Shown here in pieces: positions 59,929 to 64,000 of a stretch of DNA of 64,000 bases. The position numbers and the translations under genes were made by a program. The notes under the pieces are model-generated. The model saw only the letters and a program-made list of their open reading frames with translations, was not told the origin of the DNA and searched no databases. Origin of the DNA: Mesorhizobium tianshanense. Lineage in GTDB: Bacteria > Pseudomonadota > Alphaproteobacteria > Rhizobiales > Rhizobiaceae. The DNA lies in the NCBI RefSeq assembly GCF_007830515.1, contig NZ_VLKT01000036.1, positions 18,808-82,807 on the forward strand, written 5' to 3'. Numbering within the stretch: position 1 is the stretch's first letter; every line of letters begins with the position of its first letter.

Positions 59929-60863
59929 ACGTCCGATTCTTGATAGCAAGGACTCTCAGGGCGTTGCTGACCCTCATACTGGTGGTCACGTTTGTCTTTG
60001 TAATGCTCCGCCTCGCCGGAGACCCCATCAAAATGCTGCTGCCCGAAGAGACGCCGGCAAACGTCATTGAGCAATATCGTGCGAGGTGGGGCCTGGATGC
60101 CCCGATATATGTTCAGTATGTCAGCTACATTAGTAGCGTTCTTCGCGGAGATTTCGGCACTTCATTTCGCGACGGACGGCCTGCTCTCGAGGTGGTGACG
60201 GAGCGTATTCCGGCAACCGCGACACTTGGCTTTGCGGGATTGATTGTGGCACTTCTTGTCGGGTTGCCCGCTGGAATTGCGGCGGCCATGAAGCGAAATA
60301 GCGCCATAGACCGCGCGGTTATTTCTTTCGCTGTTCTTGGCCACAGCATTCCAACTTTCTTTTTCGGAATTTTGCTTATCTTGCTGTTTTCGATGTCACT
60401 GCGATGGCTTCCAAGTTCAGGCAGCGCAACCTGGGCGCATCTGCTGATGCCCGCGTGCACGATAGGCCTGTGGAATGCGGCCACCATCGCCCGATTCACA
60501 CGGGCGTCCATGCTGGATGTGCTTTCAAAACCGTTCATGAGAACTGCAGTCGCGAATGGTCTGCCATTGTCTTGGCGAATTCTCGGATACGCCTTGCCAA
60601 ACGCCGCGATCCCGATCGTTACGATTATTGGACTGATTGTTGGACAGCTCCTAAGTGGGGCAGTTATTGTCGAAACCGTTTTCGCGTGGCCGGGAATAGG
60701 CCGGCTAACTGTTACGGCAGTAGCGGCTCGCGAGGTGGCGGTCGTACAGACCATCGTCTTCCTTGCGGCGCTGACAATGGTAGCGGCCAACCTTTTGGTC
60801 GATCTTCTTTATGGCTGGCTCGATCCTAGGATCGGCTCTTCCACGGAAGGAAAGTCGAGATGA
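59925..60863 (+). CDS. ABC transporter permease (DppB type)
   Basis: A 312-residue inner-membrane permease. First helix ALLTLILVVTFVFVMLRLAG, then the conserved SYISSVLRGDFGTSFRDGRP, and the EAA-type loop region KPFMRTAVANGLPLSWRILG followed by ALPNAAIPIVTIIGLIVGQL. Overlaps its neighbours by ATGA. Six transmembrane segments are visible. Confidence 0.94.
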   Translation: MNVRFLIARTLRALLTLILVVTFVFVMLRLAGDPIKMLLPEETPANVIEQYRARWGLDAPIYVQYVSYISSVLRGDFGTSFRDGRPALEVVTERIPATATLGFAGLIVALLVGLPAGIAAAMKRNSAIDRAVISFAVLGHSIPTFFFGILLILLFSMSLRWLPSSGSATWAHLLMPACTIGLWNAATIARFTRASMLDVLSKPFMRTAVANGLPLSWRILGYALPNAAIPIVTIIGLIVGQLLSGAVIVETVFAWPGIGRLTVTAVAAREVAVVQTIVFLAALTMVAANLLVDLLYGWLDPRIGSSTEGKSR

Positions 60864-61744
60864 GCAACCAAGCCGTCGTTAGCTCCATTACTCCGACCGC
60901 TAAAGCACCTCGAAACTTTCGGATACCGAGCGTTCTAATATCGTCGGCCATGGGCTTTCTACTGATAGCAGCCCTGTGTGCCGTGTTCGCGAATGTGCTC
61001 GCGCCATATGGATATAATGACCAGAACTTGCTGTATCGCCTGAAGCCACCATCCTTTCTTGGCGGTCCTCAAGGGCATTATCTAGGGACGGATGAATTGG
61101 GGCGGGACGTCTTCAGCCGGCTTGTGTTTTCCTTGCGCTTCAGCCTGATTATCGCTATTGCCGGAACCTTGATTGGAGCCGGCTTCGGCACGCTGCTCGG
61201 TTTCCTGGCCGCACATTTTCGCGGTGTCTGCGACGAGGCTCTGTCCGCATTGATCGATTTCCAAGCGGCCATTCCCTTCATGATATTTGCCCTGGCCGCT
61301 TTGGCTTTCTTCGGCAATAGCATACTCCTCTTTGTTACCCTGCTCGGGCTTTACGGATGGGAGGTTTATGCGCGACTCGTGCGAGGGCTTGTTCTCTCGG
61401 CAAAGGAGTTAGGTTACGTCGAAGCGTTGCGGAACCTGGGTTTCCACCCAGTCCGTATATATGGGATGCATGTTCTTCCGAACATTGCTGGGTCATTGCT
61501 CGTGCAGATTACTCTCAACCTTCCTGGAATTATCATTCTTGAGAGTGGATTGAGTTTTCTTGGTCTCGGGATACAACCCCCTCTAACAAGTCTCGGTCTG
61601 ATGATCGGCAATGGACGAGAGTTTATGACCACAGCATGGTGGACCGCGGTTGCCCCTGGATTAGTAATTTTCCTCACGGCGTTGTCGGTCACTTTAGTTG
61701 GAGATTGGCTTCGTGACCGATTGGACGCATCGACGTCAACGTGA
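60860..61744 (+). CDS. ABC transporter permease (DppC type)
   Basis: A 294-residue permease with the N-terminal DppC/OppC domain (MGFLLIAALCAVFANVLAPY), GHYLGTDELGRDVFSRLVFS as the family signature, and the EAA loop KELGYVEALRNLGFHPVRIY, GMHVLPNIAGSLLVQITLNL. The last gene of the transporter set. The GntR regulator starts 55 bp later on the same strand, so it may be co-transcribed. Confidence 0.94.
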   Translation: MSNQAVVSSITPTAKAPRNFRIPSVLISSAMGFLLIAALCAVFANVLAPYGYNDQNLLYRLKPPSFLGGPQGHYLGTDELGRDVFSRLVFSLRFSLIIAIAGTLIGAGFGTLLGFLAAHFRGVCDEALSALIDFQAAIPFMIFALAALAFFGNSILLFVTLLGLYGWEVYARLVRGLVLSAKELGYVEALRNLGFHPVRIYGMHVLPNIAGSLLVQITLNLPGIIILESGLSFLGLGIQPPLTSLGLMIGNGREFMTTAWWTAVAPGLVIFLTALSVTLVGDWLRDRLDASTST

Positions 61745-61799
61745 GTTCGGACCGTTTTGTCGAAATCACGATTCAGCACAGATAGGGAGTGTATCAACG

Positions 61800-62534
61800 G
61801 TGCTTGAGCGAAAATCAGGAGAAGCACTTTGGCGGCAAATCGGTGACCAAATCGCCGATGAAATCGCTGCTCAGGGACTCGAACCTGGCTCACGCCTCCC
61901 GACGGAGCCAGAACTCGCTTCCCGCTTCGATGTCAGCCGCACCACGGTGCGGCGTGCGATGTCGATGCTTGAGGATGACGGACTGGTTCGGATAGAGCAG
62001 GGCCGGGGCACTTTTGTCCATGAGGGAATAATCAACTACGAGATTTCAAAGCGTACGCGTTATTCCGAGAATCTGAAACGTCAGGGTGTAGACCCCAGTA
62101 GGATAACAAAGCGTGTAGAGGAGATCCCAGCGTCGGACCTGGTTGCAGAGCGCCTGAAGATCACACCGGGCGACTTGGTCGTTGTGGTCGAAACGCTCTC
62201 CCTCGCGAACGAAACAATTATTTCTTATGGACAGATGTATTACCCCTCGCTTCGCTTTCCTGGATTTGCCCAAAAACGCATCGAAGAGGGATCTATAAGC
62301 CCGGTTCTCCAATCCTACGGAATTCATGACTATACTCGCCTCAACACTATCATCACCACTCGACCACCAACCGACACCGAGGCCAGGGCGCTACAACAGC
62401 CGCGCTCTCGATGGGTACTGTGTACCCAAAAGGTTGACGTTGACGAGGCTGGCAGTCCCATCTGCTTTTCGGAGGCAGTATGGGCAGGCGATCGGGTTCA
62501 ATTCACAGTGGACAACGATCCAGCCGAAATCTGA
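61800..62534 (+). CDS. GntR/UTRA transcriptional regulator (HutC/PhnF type)
   Basis: A 244-residue regulator. The N-terminal winged helix has ALWRQIGDQIADEIAAQGLE and RFDVSRTTVRRAMSMLEDDG then LVRIEQGRGTFVHEG (about residues 10-75). A UTRA effector domain follows (DLVVVVETLSLANETIISYG; RWVLCTQKVDVDEAGSPICF). GTG 61800 with AGGGAG upstream is preferred to a frame from 61698 that overlaps the permease. It probably responds to the transported compound or a product of the lyase and may bind the 34-bp elements upstream of the phosphoesterase and the transporter. The exact subfamily is uncertain. Confidence 0.85.
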   Translation: MLERKSGEALWRQIGDQIADEIAAQGLEPGSRLPTEPELASRFDVSRTTVRRAMSMLEDDGLVRIEQGRGTFVHEGIINYEISKRTRYSENLKRQGVDPSRITKRVEEIPASDLVAERLKITPGDLVVVVETLSLANETIISYGQMYYPSLRFPGFAQKRIEEGSISPVLQSYGIHDYTRLNTIITTRPPTDTEARALQQPRSRWVLCTQKVDVDEAGSPICFSEAVWAGDRVQFTVDNDPAEI

Positions 62535-62618
62535 AGCAGCATACGATGCGGTCAAAGCGAATTTTGACGCCTAGTGACGCGGAGACCACACTCTGCGCGA
62601 CGATCCGATAAAGGCTTT

Positions 62619-63866
62619 ATGATGAAAATAGATCGAGTCGTCTGCTCCGTTGGCCGATCGGGTTACTTCCACATTGATTTCGCCGCTCTTAGATCTGGAG
62701 TTACCTCAGACGGCTTCATTTACGACGGTGAGCCGCAGACACCCGGCTTCACGAAAATTGTAGAGCCCGCCGATGCTATTTCGGTCATGTTGGTTCTCGA
62801 CGACGGGCAAGTAGGATTTGGAGATTGCTGTGACGTTGTTTTCGCGGGGGTCTCAGGAAGGGACCCCGTTCTTCGGGGCCATGAAAACTTGCCCATGCTC
62901 GAGGGTGAGGTTGCAGGCCGCTTGTGTGGCCGCGACGTTTCTGATTTCCGCTCCCTGGCTCAGGAGTTGGATAACTTCGTCTACCAGGGTCACAGGTTGC
63001 ATGTCGCATTGCGTTACGGATTAACACAAGCGATCTTGCATGCCGTTGCATTGACTAACCGAGAGACGATGGCCGAAGTCCTCGCACGTGAGTACGACAC
63101 AACCCTCTCCACAACTCCTATTCCCATCTCCGTCAGTTGCGAACCTGATGATGCTCGACAACTTGACCGGATGATTTTGAAGCAGCCTGCCATCCTTCCG
63201 CACACGTATTTCACGGATGTCGAACAGCTTGGTCGAGACGGTGAGAAGTTGCTTGAGCATATTCGTCACCTCTCATCACGCGTGAAAGCGATTGGTGGCG
63301 CGGCGTATACACCTGCCCTTCATTTCGACTTCTATGGCGTACTTGGAGAACTATTCTCAGGGGACACGGCGGAGATTGCGACCCTAATCGGCAGAGCGAC
63401 CACGGCAGCAGGTCCATTGCCGTTGCTGATAGAGTCGCCGGTACTAGAAGAGAGCCAAAAGGCACAGATCGACAGCTTGCGGAAATTGAGATGCGCGCTT
63501 CGAAAAGCTGGTGTTAACGCAGGTATTATTGCCGACGATTGGTGCAATAGCATCGATGACATACGCCTTTTTGCCGATCAGGAAGCGTCTGACTACGTTC
63601 AGATCAAAATGCCGGATCTCGGTGGAGTCAACAACTCCATGGAGGCCGTCCTATATTGCAAGGCGCATGGTATGGGCGCATTTTTGGGCGGCTCGGCGAA
63701 TGAAACCGACCAATCGACGCGTATATCAATGCATATCGCTCTCGCCTCAAGACCGGACTTCATAGGGTCGAAACCCGGGTTGGGGGGAGACGAGGCACTA
63801 ATGATACAATCTAACGAGATGGGCCGTACTCTGGAGCTTATTCGACGGCGGAGGCAGTCAGCATAG
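62619..63866 (+). CDS. Methylaspartate ammonia-lyase (enolase superfamily)
   Basis: A 415-residue lyase: threo-3-methylaspartate to mesaconate plus ammonia. Catalytic-region matches by recall to the clostridial enzyme: His in AILPHTYFTDVEQLG, metal ligands D in HFDFYGVLGE, E in LLIESPVL and D in IIADDWCNS, the base Lys in YVQIKMPDLGGVNN. The segment LGGSANETDQST has S-A where the clostridial enzyme has T-C. ATG 62619 (or 62622) follows AAAGG. No glutamate mutase gene is nearby, so it probably serves catabolism of an imported methylaspartate-like compound. 63867-64000 after it shows no gene. Confidence 0.88.
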   Translation: MMKIDRVVCSVGRSGYFHIDFAALRSGVTSDGFIYDGEPQTPGFTKIVEPADAISVMLVLDDGQVGFGDCCDVVFAGVSGRDPVLRGHENLPMLEGEVAGRLCGRDVSDFRSLAQELDNFVYQGHRLHVALRYGLTQAILHAVALTNRETMAEVLAREYDTTLSTTPIPISVSCEPDDARQLDRMILKQPAILPHTYFTDVEQLGRDGEKLLEHIRHLSSRVKAIGGAAYTPALHFDFYGVLGELFSGDTAEIATLIGRATTAAGPLPLLIESPVLEESQKAQIDSLRKLRCALRKAGVNAGIIADDWCNSIDDIRLFADQEASDYVQIKMPDLGGVNNSMEAVLYCKAHGMGAFLGGSANETDQSTRISMHIALASRPDFIGSKPGLGGDEALMIQSNEMGRTLELIRRRRQSA

Positions 63867-64000
63867 CGCTATTAGGAACCGTCCAGCAGCCTGCGGAGCT
63901 AAACACGCCGTGATCGGGCCGCAGCTTATCTGAAGCACTGAGCGCCGCGAGAATTTCTAACTGTCACGCCGCCCGATTGACGGATTGACGGACCTCTAGC

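Noticed and set aside
1..64000. CRISPR arrays and tRNA or rRNA genes
   Set aside because: No regularly spaced repeats and no cloverleaf or rRNA-like stretch were noticed by eye on either strand; a dedicated scan was not possible.
63960..64000. Short tandem ATTGACGG copies at the window end
   Set aside because: Two short copies only, at the edge; not enough to call a repeat array.

Overview
This window reads as part of a large repABC plasmid or chromid from a Rhizobiales bacterium, most likely a Mesorhizobium-like member of the Phyllobacteriaceae. The evidence is a repABC replication operon with a counter-transcribed RNA, an Agrobacterium-type trb mating-pair operon divergent from it, an alphaproteobacterial SOS box (GTTC-N7-GTTC), and rhizobial plasmid families (DUF1612/RHE_PE00001, DUF1403, orphan ScpB). 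G+C is high and genes are packed tightly with many ATGA or TGATG overlaps. I saw no tRNA, rRNA or CRISPR array.

Layout. 1-8.0 kb: an SOS mutagenesis and repair block (dnaE2-imuB-imuA on the minus strand, a divergent clamp-motif protein, a truncated UvrD-like helicase and a frameshifted DEDD exonuclease). It is interrupted at 4.1-6.0 kb by a HigB-HigA-GNAT operon and a DGQH-motif gene. 8.3-23.5 kb: a defence island with a 1369-residue type IIG restriction-modification enzyme, two small membrane or exported proteins, a TrlF-type PHP-SMC ATPase, an AbiE-like toxin-antitoxin pair whose antitoxin carries a nuclease-like N-terminus, a small DNA-binding-type protein behind tandem and inverted repeats, and a methyltransferase plus nuclease pair.

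23.5-31.5 kb: a DUF1612 gene split by a complete 6.9 kb Tn5053/Tn7-like transposon (24557-31473) with 25-bp terminal inverted repeats and a 5-bp target duplication GTCGC. It carries tniA-tniB-tniQ plus an orphan scpB, a DUF1403 gene and a tyrosine recombinase. Removing it restores an open 374-residue DUF1612 frame. 31.7-36.7 kb: a serine resolvase behind palindromes, then repC, the ctRNA, repB and repA on the minus strand, with two parS-like sites. 37.1-46.6 kb: trbBCDEJKLFGHI, without traI or traR in the window.

46.7-54.6 kb: a propionyl-CoA module, with a PccR/RamB-type regulator divergent from bioY-pccB-pccA-mcm. Biotin uptake, biotin-dependent propionyl-CoA carboxylase and B12-dependent methylmalonyl-CoA mutase fit one regulated route to succinyl-CoA (the epimerase is not here). 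55.1-63.9 kb: a metallophosphoesterase, a five-gene peptide-type ABC transporter, a GntR/UTRA regulator and a methylaspartate ammonia-lyase. The phosphoesterase and the transporter share a 34-bp upstream element, so they may be one regulon.

The firmest unusual results are the exact transposon insertion with recoverable target gene, the beta-clamp motifs on accessory repair proteins, the AbiE operator dyads with a nuclease-like antitoxin, and several unexplained palindromes in divergent promoters.
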